Source of the DNA: UBA8752 sp042095055
Lineage (GTDB): Bacteria; Bacteroidota; Bacteroidia; Flavobacteriales_D; Sanyastnellaceae
DNA length: 7,621 nt
Direction: 5' to 3'
NCBI GenBank assembly: GCA_042095055.1
Contig: JBELBZ010000059.1
Location: 1 to 7,621, forward strand
A program made the translations under genes and the position numbers. Numbering within the stretch: position 1 is the first letter of the stretch; each line of letters starts with the position of its first letter. The notes beneath the pieces were generated by a model. That model did no database searches and was not told the DNA's origin. It worked only from the letters and a program-made list of their open reading frames with translations. Of the stretch, positions 1 to 6,429 are shown piece after piece.

Positions 1-144
1 GTGCAGGTCTTTGGCGGTCTGCAGCCGGTCCTCAACAGAGCGTGTCTTGTCGTTCCAGTCCTGAATCAGGGGGGACAATTCCTGCTGGGCCAGGGCTGGG
101 GTCAACCATAGAAAGGGCAGCAGCCGGAGGTAGAAAGGAATCAT
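1..144 (-). CDS. Exported protein, N-terminal part only (cut by window edge)
   Basis: The reverse strand reads as 48 uninterrupted codons from an ATG at 144-142 down to base 1. The first 20 or so residues form a classical signal peptide: a start MIPFYLRLL, a hydrophobic core (LLPFLWLTPALA) and an ALA-Q cleavage site near residue 19. The mature part begins QELSPLIQDW and continues with a charged, helix-prone stretch (DKTRSVEDRLQTAKDL). This is compatible with the start of an alpha-helical repeat region, for example the TPR-type sensor part of Bacteroidota histidine kinases, but too little is visible to assign a family. The gene diverges from the one at 235, with 90 bases between the start codons, so that spacer should hold both promoters; I could not pick out convincing promoter boxes. 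That the protein is exported is well supported; its function is unknown. Confidence 0.7.
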   Translation of the reverse strand, partial: MIPFYLRLLPFLWLTPALAQQELSPLIQDWNDKTRSVEDRLQTAKDLH

Positions 145-234
145 GGTCAGGCAGGAAGGTTATGTTCCTAATGAACGACCAACGTAAGACAGGACGGGTT
201 GCGCGTGTGCCCCATTTAAGTCGATTATTGTGGC

Positions 235-621
235 ATGACTTGGTTCAAGGTGATGGCGATGATGGCCGGCCTTTTGGTGTTGGCCTTCTTCATCCTGTTC
301 ATGCCCCCGATCTACCATGACAGTGCAGAACCTGAGCGCACGGTGGCGGGTGTGGTGACCCAACTTGATTGGAGTGAGGAAAGCCAGGACCTACAGATTC
401 GGCTCGCTGGAGACTCCAGTCATTACTACCTGAACCGTGCTCTCGGCATGGGCATCGATGGGGCAAAATGGAAGGCGTCCATGCTGGGCGATACTGTGAC
501 GCTGGAAGTGGTGCACCGCCCTTGGGGCCTCGCCCGGTGGACAGGCGTTGGTCCCATACGCGGGGTCATCTTCCACGGGGACACCGTCTATCGGACGGGT
601 CGGGTCCGTCCCTTGAAGTAG
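235..621 (+). CDS. Small membrane-anchored protein of unknown function, 128 aa
   Basis: This is an open frame of 128 codons from an ATG at 235. Residues 3-25 (WFKVMAMMAGLLVLAFFILFMPP) form one hydrophobic segment, either a signal anchor or an uncleaved signal. A polar domain of about 100 residues follows, with alternating hydrophobic residues (TVAGVVTQLDW, VTLEVVHRPWG, GVIFHGDTVYRTGR) that suggest a small beta-rich extracytoplasmic fold. I do not recognise the family. The best evidence that it is a real gene is internal to the window. A decayed relative lies at 6064-6250 and matches codons 17-56 without gaps at about 75% of bases and 28 of 40 residues, with many of the differences at third codon positions. 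That is the pattern of a protein that was under selection. The gene converges on the anti-sigma gene with a 70-base gap in which I see no strong terminator. Confidence 0.75.
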   Translation: MTWFKVMAMMAGLLVLAFFILFMPPIYHDSAEPERTVAGVVTQLDWSEESQDLQIRLAGDSSHYYLNRALGMGIDGAKWKASMLGDTVTLEVVHRPWGLARWTGVGPIRGVIFHGDTVYRTGRVRPLK

Positions 622-691
622 AATCGATCCAGGCCCTCAGCATTGATGGCCCTTCTCGTCGACTCAAGGGAGGGGCGAACCTTTCCAGAAA

Positions 692-2272
692 TCACTGGAT
701 CCTATCGCCCTTTCGACTGAAGAACCGGGTGACGCCGCATTGGATCTGGCCCGTCATCAACTGCCCCTCCCACCGGGGCGCTTCTGGCGCACCTTCTGTG
801 ACCCGGCGCGTTCTAAACCGCTGAATTCCCGCCCCAACAGACAGGTCCAACCGCCATTCTGGCGCCACCTGATACCCTGCGAAAAGTCCGCCTGTCGGCG
901 TCCAGTTCAAACGGCTCTTGGGCAAATCGCCATCCGCATAGGCCACCAACAGCCCTTCCTCATTGAGGCTGTGACCGCGGCCTCCACTGCGGATGAGCAA
1001 TTGAACCCCCAGCCCCAGGCCTCCATGCCATCGGCCATGAGAACGCGATGTCCTCCACTCGATGGGGATGACCACGGCATTGAACCGGTTAAAGCTTCTC
1101 ACATGGCGACGTTGGGTGGCCAGCCCCTGCACATCGCCGTAAAGAATGGCCACTGTGTCCCCTGTCAGCGCGTTGATTTCAATGGTCTGAATGCCCTCTG
1201 GATCGAGGTAATCCTGCGTTGTGGTCTCTACATAGTCCAACAAGTGCACGTAGTCATACCAGGCAAGACCCAACGAAAAAGATTGTCCCCAGCGGCGGAC
1301 ATCCAATGAAACCCCACCTCCAGCACTGAATTCCGTGTGGAAATGGCCACTCAACTCCGTGGGATGCTCCCCTTTTAGACTGAAGTGACTCAAAGTGAGG
1401 CCACCATAAGTCCTGAGGGCAAATGGCGCCTCAGCATGGATAGCGGCGGCCCCCATCGGCAGCAACTGAGCCAAGGGCGAGGCTGCCCAAGAAGGCCCGC
1501 GCAATGGCAAAGGCTCCAGTCCCACTTCTGCTGAACTTTTCATTGGGGGCAACCCTCCCCCAACAACCGAACGGGCCCTGGCCACATTCTCCTCTCCGCG
1601 GGGTTCCTCCCGCGGCAGAATGAGTGGAAGCCGATTAGACGCCGCCGCGGTGGGCGCAGGTTCAGATGTGGCCGTTGGCGCAGACTCAGCACCAGAGGTG
1701 CGGGCCTCACCGGCCGGCGTCACTTCGGCGGTAGCAACCGGTGCTCCGACTTCAGCCGACATGGTTTCAGCGGCAACGGAGACTTCCGGCGCCATTGCCG
1801 CCGCGGCAGGCAAGGTCAGGTCGGCTTGATGCGAAGCAGGTTCATTCGAAGCGGGTTCAACAGCAGTGGCTGTGTTTGCGGCAGCTTCAGCCGCGGCGTC
1901 TTGGGCAGCTACCTCGCTGATAGATGGGGTGCCTTCTTCGCCCTCCGAATCCAACGCAGTCATCGCTGGCGTTGGAGCGTCCATGCTGGGCTCAACTTGG
2001 GTTCCCTCTTGCGGGGTGATGGGGTCGGCAGAGGGCCAATACAGCACGCCCAATGAGACCAAACCCATTGCTGCGGCCACGCCCACGGCCCGAAACCAGA
2101 AAGCGCCTCCAACACCGGATACGCCCTTTGCAGCCCCAGCAGCCTTGGCCCCTGACGGGGCCGCTGCCATCCCGGTCTCGATGGCGTTCCACAACGCCTC
2201 ATCCTGGCCGGGTTTGCCGGGCTCAGCATGGTGGGCAAACCGCCCTTTCAGTATGTCTTCCCAAGACTTCAT
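692..2272 (-). CDS. Putative dual membrane-spanning anti-sigma factor with C-terminal beta-barrel, 526 aa
   Basis: The ATG at 2272-2270 overlaps the sigma factor stop (ATGA), so the two genes are translationally coupled and the protein probably controls that sigma factor. Residues 1-50 are soluble. Their start (SWEDILKGRF, then ALWNAIE at 26-32) resembles the short cytoplasmic anti-sigma segment usual in Bacteroidota. Residues 57-79 (FWFRAVGVAAAMGLVSLGVLYW) form a single transmembrane helix. Residues 80 to about 275 are a low-complexity linker rich in Ala, Glu, Thr and Pro and almost free of Cys and aromatics, as expected for a disordered periplasmic tether. Residues from about 283 to the end alternate hydrophobic and polar residues with many Gly, Tyr and Trp. 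Examples are RTYGGLTLSHFSL, FSLGLAWYDYVHLL, GGLGLGVQLLI, GGLFAGYQVAPEWRLDLSVG and QCGVTRFF. This fits an outer-membrane beta-barrel of roughly eight strands. The architecture matches the dual membrane-spanning anti-sigma factors reported in Bacteroides. The gene call is firm; the two-membrane topology is inferred. Confidence 0.85.
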   Translation of the reverse strand: MKSWEDILKGRFAHHAEPGKPGQDEALWNAIETGMAAAPSGAKAAGAAKGVSGVGGAFWFRAVGVAAAMGLVSLGVLYWPSADPITPQEGTQVEPSMDAPTPAMTALDSEGEEGTPSISEVAAQDAAAEAAANTATAVEPASNEPASHQADLTLPAAAAMAPEVSVAAETMSAEVGAPVATAEVTPAGEARTSGAESAPTATSEPAPTAAASNRLPLILPREEPRGEENVARARSVVGGGLPPMKSSAEVGLEPLPLRGPSWAASPLAQLLPMGAAAIHAEAPFALRTYGGLTLSHFSLKGEHPTELSGHFHTEFSAGGGVSLDVRRWGQSFSLGLAWYDYVHLLDYVETTTQDYLDPEGIQTIEINALTGDTVAILYGDVQGLATQRRHVRSFNRFNAVVIPIEWRTSRSHGRWHGGLGLGVQLLIRSGGRGHSLNEEGLLVAYADGDLPKSRLNWTPTGGLFAGYQVAPEWRLDLSVGAGIQRFRTRRVTEGAPEAPRWEGQLMTGQIQCGVTRFFSRKGDRIQ

Positions 2273-2838
2273 GTTCTCTTTTCTTTCTTCTCGGCGACCG
2301 CCTCTCCCGTGGGCTCAAACCGCTGTCGAACCCATTTTCTCGCCCTCGCCAAACGCTGCCGGGACAGCTCTGGCGAGATAGCCAGCATTGTACCAATCTC
2401 CTCATGATTAAACCCCTCAATCAAATGGAGATTCAACACCTTGTACTGGTCTTCCGGCATGGTCTTTAGGACGTCCATCAGATCATCCATGGCCATGTTC
2501 TCCAATACTTCGGGGCCGCTCCACATCTCAACGTCCACCCCTGTTCTTTCCCACTTCGCCCGCTTCTTCCCTTCCGTGAGGGCCACATTCACGGCGATCC
2601 GAGCCGCCCAAGTCTTGACCGCTCCTTTCTCCGCATCGTAACGGCCCACATTCCGGAAGATGCGGATGAACGCCTCTTGCAACACATCCTCTACCACTTC
2701 GGCGTCCCAGATGTACCGCCTCACCACCCCGCGCAAATAAGGCACGAGCGATTGAAACAGTGCTTTCTGCGCCGCCTTCTCTCCCCGCTTGCAACCCTCC
2801 ATCCAATGGAAGTCATCCTGAACCGGAGCACTATCCAT
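2269..2838 (-). CDS. RNA polymerase sigma factor, ECF (sigma-70) family, 189 aa
   Basis: This is an extracytoplasmic-function sigma factor, which directs RNA polymerase to a small regulon when its anti-sigma partner releases it. Region 2 spans about residues 25-92, with the core-binding and -10 recognition helices in VEDVLQEAFIRIFRNVGRYD and the following KGAVKTWAARIAVNVALTE. Region 4 spans about residues 120-174 and holds the -35 recognition helix-turn-helix: MPEDQYKVLNLHLIEGFNH, then EEIGTMLAISPELSRQRLAR. Regions 1.1 and 3 are absent and the length is normal for the class. The C-terminal tail (AEKKEKRT) is strongly basic. The ATG at 2838 gives a standard ECF N-terminus. The stop overlaps the anti-sigma start by 4 bases. 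The lipoprotein gene ends 44 bases upstream on the same strand, so all three may be co-transcribed. Target promoters cannot be identified from this window. Confidence 0.95.
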   Translation of the reverse strand: MDSAPVQDDFHWMEGCKRGEKAAQKALFQSLVPYLRGVVRRYIWDAEVVEDVLQEAFIRIFRNVGRYDAEKGAVKTWAARIAVNVALTEGKKRAKWERTGVDVEMWSGPEVLENMAMDDLMDVLKTMPEDQYKVLNLHLIEGFNHEEIGTMLAISPELSRQRLARARKWVRQRFEPTGEAVAEKKEKRT

Positions 2839-2882
2839 CAGACCATCGAAGCTTCACTTTCACAGCGTGTCCTCCCCCATGC

Positions 2883-3449
2883 TCACTCCACATTTGGATT
2901 CCCATCTACAATCCCGAAACACTCTACACTCGTCACCGCAAAGGCACCGTTGACACCCTCTGTCGTGGCCTCATTCGTCACTTGATGGCTCCACTCCAAC
3001 ACATTTCCCGCACACAACCAGCTGTGTTGCAACGAACACAACTGCACATCGGAGGGGAAAGTGAATTGGACTTCCGTTACCCCAGCCATGACGTCGACCT
3101 CCTCCGGTCCCGACAGGAAAGGCGGATCAGAAACGGTGGACACCGTCAACGCCGGACCGCCAAATTGTCTCCAAAACGCAACGGTGACCGTCGCTACCGC
3201 ATTGACCGCAGTCGGCTGACAATCGCAATCCGCATCCACGATTCCAAGAAGCCCATTTAAAGCCGGGTCACCGGATTCCACGGTGCAAGCGTCTCCCACG
3301 TTGAGGCCCAGCGCCTCGCAATCCACGACGTAGACAATCGGCGGCTCGGGCAATTCGACCTCAATCTGCACATCCTCGAAGTTCTCCTTCACGCAAGCGG
3401 ACAGGCAGATCACGAGCAACAACAGAATCAAACGAACAAATTGAATCAT
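2883..3449 (-). CDS. Putative lipoprotein with cysteine-rich motif, 188 aa
   Basis: An ATG at 3449-3447 gives a compact lipoprotein signal: MIQFVR, the core LILLLLVICLSA and the acceptor Cys19 in a clean lipobox (LSAC). The open frame also continues upstream to a GTG at 3479. The ten extra residues (MRTRVHCRRV) would spoil the signal peptide, so the ATG is preferred. The mature protein starts CVKENFEDVQ and is probably acylated at the cell envelope. Residues 43-77 contain DCEALGLNVGDAC followed by DADCDC, a cysteine motif I recall from surface proteins of marine Bacteroidota, usually as a spacer between domains. The rest (about 80-188) is beta-rich with further cysteines (CSLQHSWLC, VECFG), possibly an Ig-like or jelly-roll domain. 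No enzyme motif is visible. It lies 44 bases upstream of the sigma factor on the same strand, so it may be part of the same envelope-sensing unit, though an independent gene cannot be excluded. Confidence 0.8.
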   Translation of the reverse strand: MIQFVRLILLLLVICLSACVKENFEDVQIEVELPEPPIVYVVDCEALGLNVGDACTVESGDPALNGLLGIVDADCDCQPTAVNAVATVTVAFWRQFGGPALTVSTVSDPPFLSGPEEVDVMAGVTEVQFTFPSDVQLCSLQHSWLCAGNVLEWSHQVTNEATTEGVNGAFAVTSVECFGIVDGNPNVE

Positions 3450-3715
3450 GACTCTTCTGCAATGTACCCTTGTGCGCACGGGTACTGATGGAGGTACTCT
3501 CGGAGGACGTCATGTGTGACACTTCAGCTGGCCTTTTTCTCTGACGGACCAGACGCATCCAATTAGACCGGCTGAACACGCTGTCCAACAACGGGGCTCA
3601 TTCTCTGTTTATACCCGCGAGATACCGGTTCTATACCTTTTTTTTGACACAACCGCAATACAAGTGGTCACGTTTTGAAAGGGGGAGAGGTAACACAGCC
3701 AAAGACACAGGAAAC
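3450..3715. promoter_or_regulatory. Divergent intergenic region between lipoprotein and FAS1 protein genes
   Basis: These 266 bases separate two divergent start codons and must contain promoters for both directions. Towards the plus-strand gene there is an eight-T run ending in TTTG (about 3638-3646). It is followed 23 bases later by a weak match to the Bacteroidota -7 element (ACGTTTTG at 3670-3677 against TAnnTTTG), which would place a transcript start near 3684. A purine-rich stretch (GGGGGAGAGG, 3681-3690) is too far from the ATG at 3716 to be its ribosome site; AGGAAAC directly precedes the ATG. Near the lipoprotein start lies an imperfect palindrome (3464-3485). The middle of the region (about 3500-3600) shows no gene or clear structure. 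The individual promoter boxes are weak calls. Confidence 0.4.
3464..3485. repeat. Inverted repeat just upstream of the lipoprotein start
   Basis: GTACCC at 3464-3469 and GGGTAC at 3480-3485 are inverted copies flanking the self-complementary core GTGCGCAC (3472-3479); only two bases (TT, 3470-3471) break the overall symmetry. The element ends 14 bases upstream of the lipoprotein ATG. A further GGTACT direct repeat follows (3481-3486 and 3493-3498). It could be an operator for the lipoprotein/sigma operon or a hairpin in its leader. No factor can be assigned, and a chance palindrome is possible. Confidence 0.4.
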
Positions 3716-6001
3716 ATGAAATCATTCCAAATACTCTCTATGATACTGGTCTTCGGTGCCATGCTCATCCTCCAACCGAAGGCGACGGCGCAATGGGACT
3801 ACACCTTGTACGACGCCATGAGCTCCATCATGTACAGTTCCGGGGACCCCGAGACCCCTCCTCCCTGTTGCTTTTACTCCGGCACCTCATTTCAGTCGTA
3901 TTACTCCGATCAGCTCTACGACATAGACAACAACTACACGGTCTTTGTGCCCACTGATGCCGCTGTGGATGAGGTCGCTGCGCTGATGAACTTAAACCTC
4001 TACGATTTGCTGGCTTTCTCCGACATGAGCGACGCAGTGGGGTATCACATCGTTTCGGGAAACTACACGGCAGCCGACCTGCAAAATGGAATGACCCTCA
4101 CCACATTGCAAGGGCAAGCCCTTGACATCACGGTGGACGGTGGCAATGTGGGCGTGGACGGAGCATGGGTGGTCGAAGCAGACATCCTCGCAGACAATGG
4201 CGTTATTCATGTCATCGATGCGACCCTCGCGCCCGAGGGATACCCGCAAGCGACAGTCGTTACCGCCATTGCCGGTAGCCCGGACCACACCCTGTTTGAG
4301 GAGGGCATTTTCAATGCTTACCTCGATGAATACCTGAGCGCCAATGCACCCGAAGCCCCCGACGACAACAACGGTGAACCGACAACCGGCCCTTACACGG
4401 TCTTCGCCCCCACTGACGATGCCATCGCAGCGTTCACTGCCAGCTACGGATACAACGTGGCCGATTTCGTTGCATCACAATACATCGACGAGTTCGTGGA
4501 AAGGCACGTGGTCATCGGCTACTACAACAGTGGCGTTCTCTCTAACGGACAATCCCTGTCTGCCATGAACGGTCAGTCGGTCGACATTGAGATCTCCGAT
4601 GATGGCGTCACCGCCTCCGGTTCTACCGTGGGCACACCGGACATCCTGGCCTACAATGGCGTCGTGCACTCGCTGGATGAGGTTCTGCCCTTTGACATTC
4701 CCGCCGCCTCAGGCACCTGTGGCACTTGGACGTTGGAGCTGTACAACTCCGACATCAACCAGAACTGGCTCGGCAGCACGGTCGACGTCTTCAAGAACGG
4801 CATCATGATTGCCGAGGAGACCAACAATGAGATTGCCGAGGACAACAATGGCGACTATGTGCCGGACACCTTCGGCATGAGCACCTTCAGCTTTGCTGTG
4901 GACGAAGGCGACGTGCTGGACTTCATCTTCGATCAGGACGGAGGGTCCAGTTTCAATTGCGGGTATGTGGTCAAGAACGAAAACGGCATCACCGTCTTCT
5001 CCTCCTTCTCCAACAATCTGGATGATGGCCCCGACAACGTCATGGGCTTGAAAGCCTGTGGCGCAGCGCCCACGTGCGGGCTCATCGAAGTGGTGTTCAT
5101 CGACGGCTCGCAGGAAGGCTGGGTCGGCGGCGGCATGACCATCTCTCAGGGCGGCAATGTCCAAGCCGCCTTGAATTTCGGAGACTTCAACTACTTCGAA
5201 AGCTTCTACCCCTTCTCGCAGATGTCCACCTTCATCCCGGTGGATGAGGGCGAAATCGACTTCATCGTGGCCCAGCCGTGGGAATACGCGGACTACTGTG
5301 GATACCTGGTCAAAGACCCCGCAGGATCCTTGCTGGTCAACCAAAACATCGAATTCGTGACACCCGAAAGCACCTTTGGCATCACCGCCTGCGAGGCAGG
5401 AGCCGATGCGATCTGCAATGCCGAATTCGAGGTCGCCCAAATCACGTTGTCCGACGGCAGCGCCGTTCCGGGCGCCGTCCAGGTCTCCATCTTTGACTAC
5501 AACCCCAATGCCGTGTATACATGGGACTTTGGGGATGAAGGCACCAGCACCGATGTGTTCCCGACCCACCAGTATTCTGGCCCCGGCCCCTACACGCTGT
5601 GCCTCAGCGTCACCGATGGCAACCTCTGCTCAGATTCCTACTGTGAGCCCATCTCCATTGACTCGTTGGGCATCCTCAATGGATTCCTGAGCGGATTCAC
5701 GATCAACGTCGTGGATGGCGGCCCAAGCGATGTCGTCAGCAGCGTCGACAATCTGAATGAGTCAACCAGCGCCCTGTCCGTGTTCCCCAACCCGGCGCAA
5801 GGTCAGGTCACATTGGTAGGAATGGAACCTGGCGCAAACTGGATCGCCGATCTGCGCAGCACGGACGGCCGTTTGGTCCGCCGTTTCAATGGCGTGGGTC
5901 AAAGCCCGCTCAGCTTGGATGGAGTCGCCGAAGGCCTCTACATCTTGAATGTGGTAGACGGAACCTCTTCTTCACGGACGGTGCAGGTCATCGTGCAGTG
6001 A
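3716..6001 (+). CDS. Secreted multidomain FAS1/PKD protein with type IX secretion sorting domain, 761 aa
   Basis: A Sec signal peptide opens the protein (MKSFQILSMILVFGAMLIL, cleavage after ATAQ near residue 26). Two fasciclin domains follow: FAS1-1 at about 27-173 (H1-type motif YTVFVPTDAAVDEV, central GYHIVSG, H2-type NGVIHVIDATLAP) and FAS1-2 at about 178-327 (YTVFAPTDDAIAAF, then NGVVHSLDEVLPF). Two related beta-rich modules occupy about 335-448 and 454-559. A PKD domain lies at about 568-648 (YTWDFGDEGTSTDVFPTHQY). Residues about 681-761 form the type IX (Por) C-terminal sorting domain, with SVFPNPAQGQVTL near its start and LDGVAEGLYILNV near its end. Such proteins cross the inner membrane by Sec, are exported by T9SS and are attached to the cell surface or released. 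FAS1 domains usually mediate adhesion, so an adhesin role is likely but inferred. The frame is open back to a TTG at 3644, but only the ATG at 3716 places the signal peptide at the N-terminus. A hairpin terminator follows the stop. Confidence 0.92.
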   Translation: MKSFQILSMILVFGAMLILQPKATAQWDYTLYDAMSSIMYSSGDPETPPPCCFYSGTSFQSYYSDQLYDIDNNYTVFVPTDAAVDEVAALMNLNLYDLLAFSDMSDAVGYHIVSGNYTAADLQNGMTLTTLQGQALDITVDGGNVGVDGAWVVEADILADNGVIHVIDATLAPEGYPQATVVTAIAGSPDHTLFEEGIFNAYLDEYLSANAPEAPDDNNGEPTTGPYTVFAPTDDAIAAFTASYGYNVADFVASQYIDEFVERHVVIGYYNSGVLSNGQSLSAMNGQSVDIEISDDGVTASGSTVGTPDILAYNGVVHSLDEVLPFDIPAASGTCGTWTLELYNSDINQNWLGSTVDVFKNGIMIAEETNNEIAEDNNGDYVPDTFGMSTFSFAVDEGDVLDFIFDQDGGSSFNCGYVVKNENGITVFSSFSNNLDDGPDNVMGLKACGAAPTCGLIEVVFIDGSQEGWVGGGMTISQGGNVQAALNFGDFNYFESFYPFSQMSTFIPVDEGEIDFIVAQPWEYADYCGYLVKDPAGSLLVNQNIEFVTPESTFGITACEAGADAICNAEFEVAQITLSDGSAVPGAVQVSIFDYNPNAVYTWDFGDEGTSTDVFPTHQYSGPGPYTLCLSVTDGNLCSDSYCEPISIDSLGILNGFLSGFTINVVDGGPSDVVSSVDNLNESTSALSVFPNPAQGQVTLVGMEPGANWIADLRSTDGRLVRRFNGVGQSPLSLDGVAEGLYILNVVDGTSSSRTVQVIVQ
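4718..5392 (+). repeat. Tandem protein module, two diverged copies inside the FAS1 protein
   Basis: Residues 335-448 and 454-559 align as two copies of one beta-sandwich-like module. Both start with Cys-Gly (CGTWTLELYNS and CGLIEVVFIDGS) and carry a Trp-Leu/Val-Gly turn (NWLGS, GWVGG). Both share STFSFAVDEGDVLDFIF / STFIPVDEGEIDFIV and CGYVVKNENG / CGYLVKDPAG, and both end in G-(L/I)-x-A-C. The paired cysteines at equivalent places suggest a disulfide in each module. Divergence is high, so this is an old internal duplication. I cannot name the family. Confidence 0.75.
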
Positions 6002-6045
6002 TGGATTCGTGAGGCCGCAGACAACACCTGCGTCCAATTTGGTTT

Positions 6046-6071
6046 AGAAAGCCGCCTTCGGGCGGCTTTCT
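6046..6071 (+). terminator. Intrinsic terminator hairpin after the FAS1 protein gene
   Basis: A perfect 11-base-pair stem pairs AGAAAGCCGCC (6046-6056) with GGCGGCTTTCT (6061-6071) around a stable TTCG tetraloop. The hairpin begins 45 bases after the stop codon. The lower stem is A-rich on the 5' side and T-rich on the 3' side, so a T-tract is present only as part of the stem, and such a hairpin can act in both directions. The 3' arm coincides with the beginning of the decayed paralogue that follows. Confidence 0.85.
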
Positions 6072-6250
6072 GCATCCTGTTTATGCCCCCGATCTGCCAT
6101 GGTAGCGCCGAAACCGAACGCACAGCGACAGGTGTCGTGTCCCATCTAGGCTGGCATGAAGAGGGCCAAGACCTGCAGATGCGATCTCCTCACTTTATTG
6201 GCCGCAAAAGTGGACGGTATCAAGTATTGGATACATCTTCCATGACATGA
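6064..6250 (+). pseudogene. Decayed copy of the 128-aa membrane protein gene found at 235-621
   Basis: Bases 6064-6184 align without gaps to 282-402. By hand count 91 of 121 bases are identical, and 28 of 40 residues are identical in the shared frame (ILFMPPICHGSAETERT against ILFMPPIYHDSAEPERT; later GQDLQMR against SQDLQIR). The copy has lost the start codon and most of the membrane helix, because the homology begins inside the terminator arm. After 6184 the match weakens: SPHFIGR could correspond to SSHYYLNR after a short deletion. A VDGIKYW resembling IDGAKW then appears in another frame, and the frame of the good match stops at 6250. The 3' third of the gene is missing. An ATG at 6083 leaves a 55-codon frame, so translation of a stub cannot be excluded, but a truncated, frameshifted remnant is the best reading. 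Confidence 0.75.
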
Positions 6251-6391
6251 GCAATTGGAAATGGACCATTCTGTGCTTGAACTTATGGCGATTCTCTGGG
6301 ATATCACGACAATTGAGATGCCCAAAAAGCCCCCCTTGCCATGACTCTTGCAGGTTGACCTGGATTGGCCTGCACTCCGGCCGCCTTGGGT
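6251..6391. other. Non-coding stretch between the pseudogene and the alkB operator region
   Basis: I find no supported gene in these bases. A plus-strand frame starts at 6247 (MSNWKWTILCLNLW) and runs to 6462. A minus-strand frame lies at 6445-6146. Neither resembles a known family, and both run through the inverted repeats. The stretch looks less coding-like than its surroundings and may be degraded remains connected with the neighbouring pseudogene. The alkB frame is open back to a TTG at 6348, but its translation here (PPWVFGCLPKIQYFGCIGCLPKYF) is simply the inverted-repeat DNA read as codons. Confidence 0.5.
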
Positions 6392-6411
6392 TTTTGGGTG
6401 CTTACCCAAAA
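6392..6411. promoter_or_regulatory. Palindrome 1 upstream of alkB (candidate TetR operator)
   Basis: TTTTGGGT (6392-6399) and ACCCAAAA (6404-6411) are perfect 8-base inverted arms around a GCTT spacer. The size and symmetry fit a TetR-type dimer site. An almost identical palindrome lies 36 bases downstream, and the TetR gene directly follows alkB. A small hairpin or attenuator is the alternative, but there is no T-tract and the copies recur with the same spacer pattern (G[C/T]TT), which favours protein binding. Confidence 0.55.
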
Positions 6412-6429
6412 TCCAGTACTTTGGCTGCA

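Noticed and set aside
652..673. Possible terminator between the convergent genes (CCCTT ... AAGGG around GTCGAC)
   Set aside because: The stem is only 5 base pairs, the loop is large and there is no T-tract on either strand; too weak to call.
740..1309. 189-codon plus-strand open frame
   Set aside because: It is antisense to the beta-barrel part of the anti-sigma candidate, with no coherent domain or signal; it is a by-product of codon bias in the real gene.
1866..2381. 171-codon plus-strand open frame
   Set aside because: It is the mirror of the Ala-rich linker and spans the anti-sigma/sigma junction. Its low complexity explains the lack of stops.
2839..2882. GGGGGAGG in the lipoprotein-sigma gap as a ribosome site
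   Set aside because: It lies about 30 bases before the sigma ATG, too far to act as its Shine-Dalgarno sequence.
3361..3591. 76-codon minus-strand frame upstream of the lipoprotein
   Set aside because: It overlaps the lipoprotein start in another frame and has no signal or motif.
4709..5569. 286-codon minus-strand open frame
   Set aside because: It lies wholly antisense to the FAS1/T9SS protein, whose domains read cleanly across the same bases. Its translation is biased to V, D, G and H with no recognisable motif.
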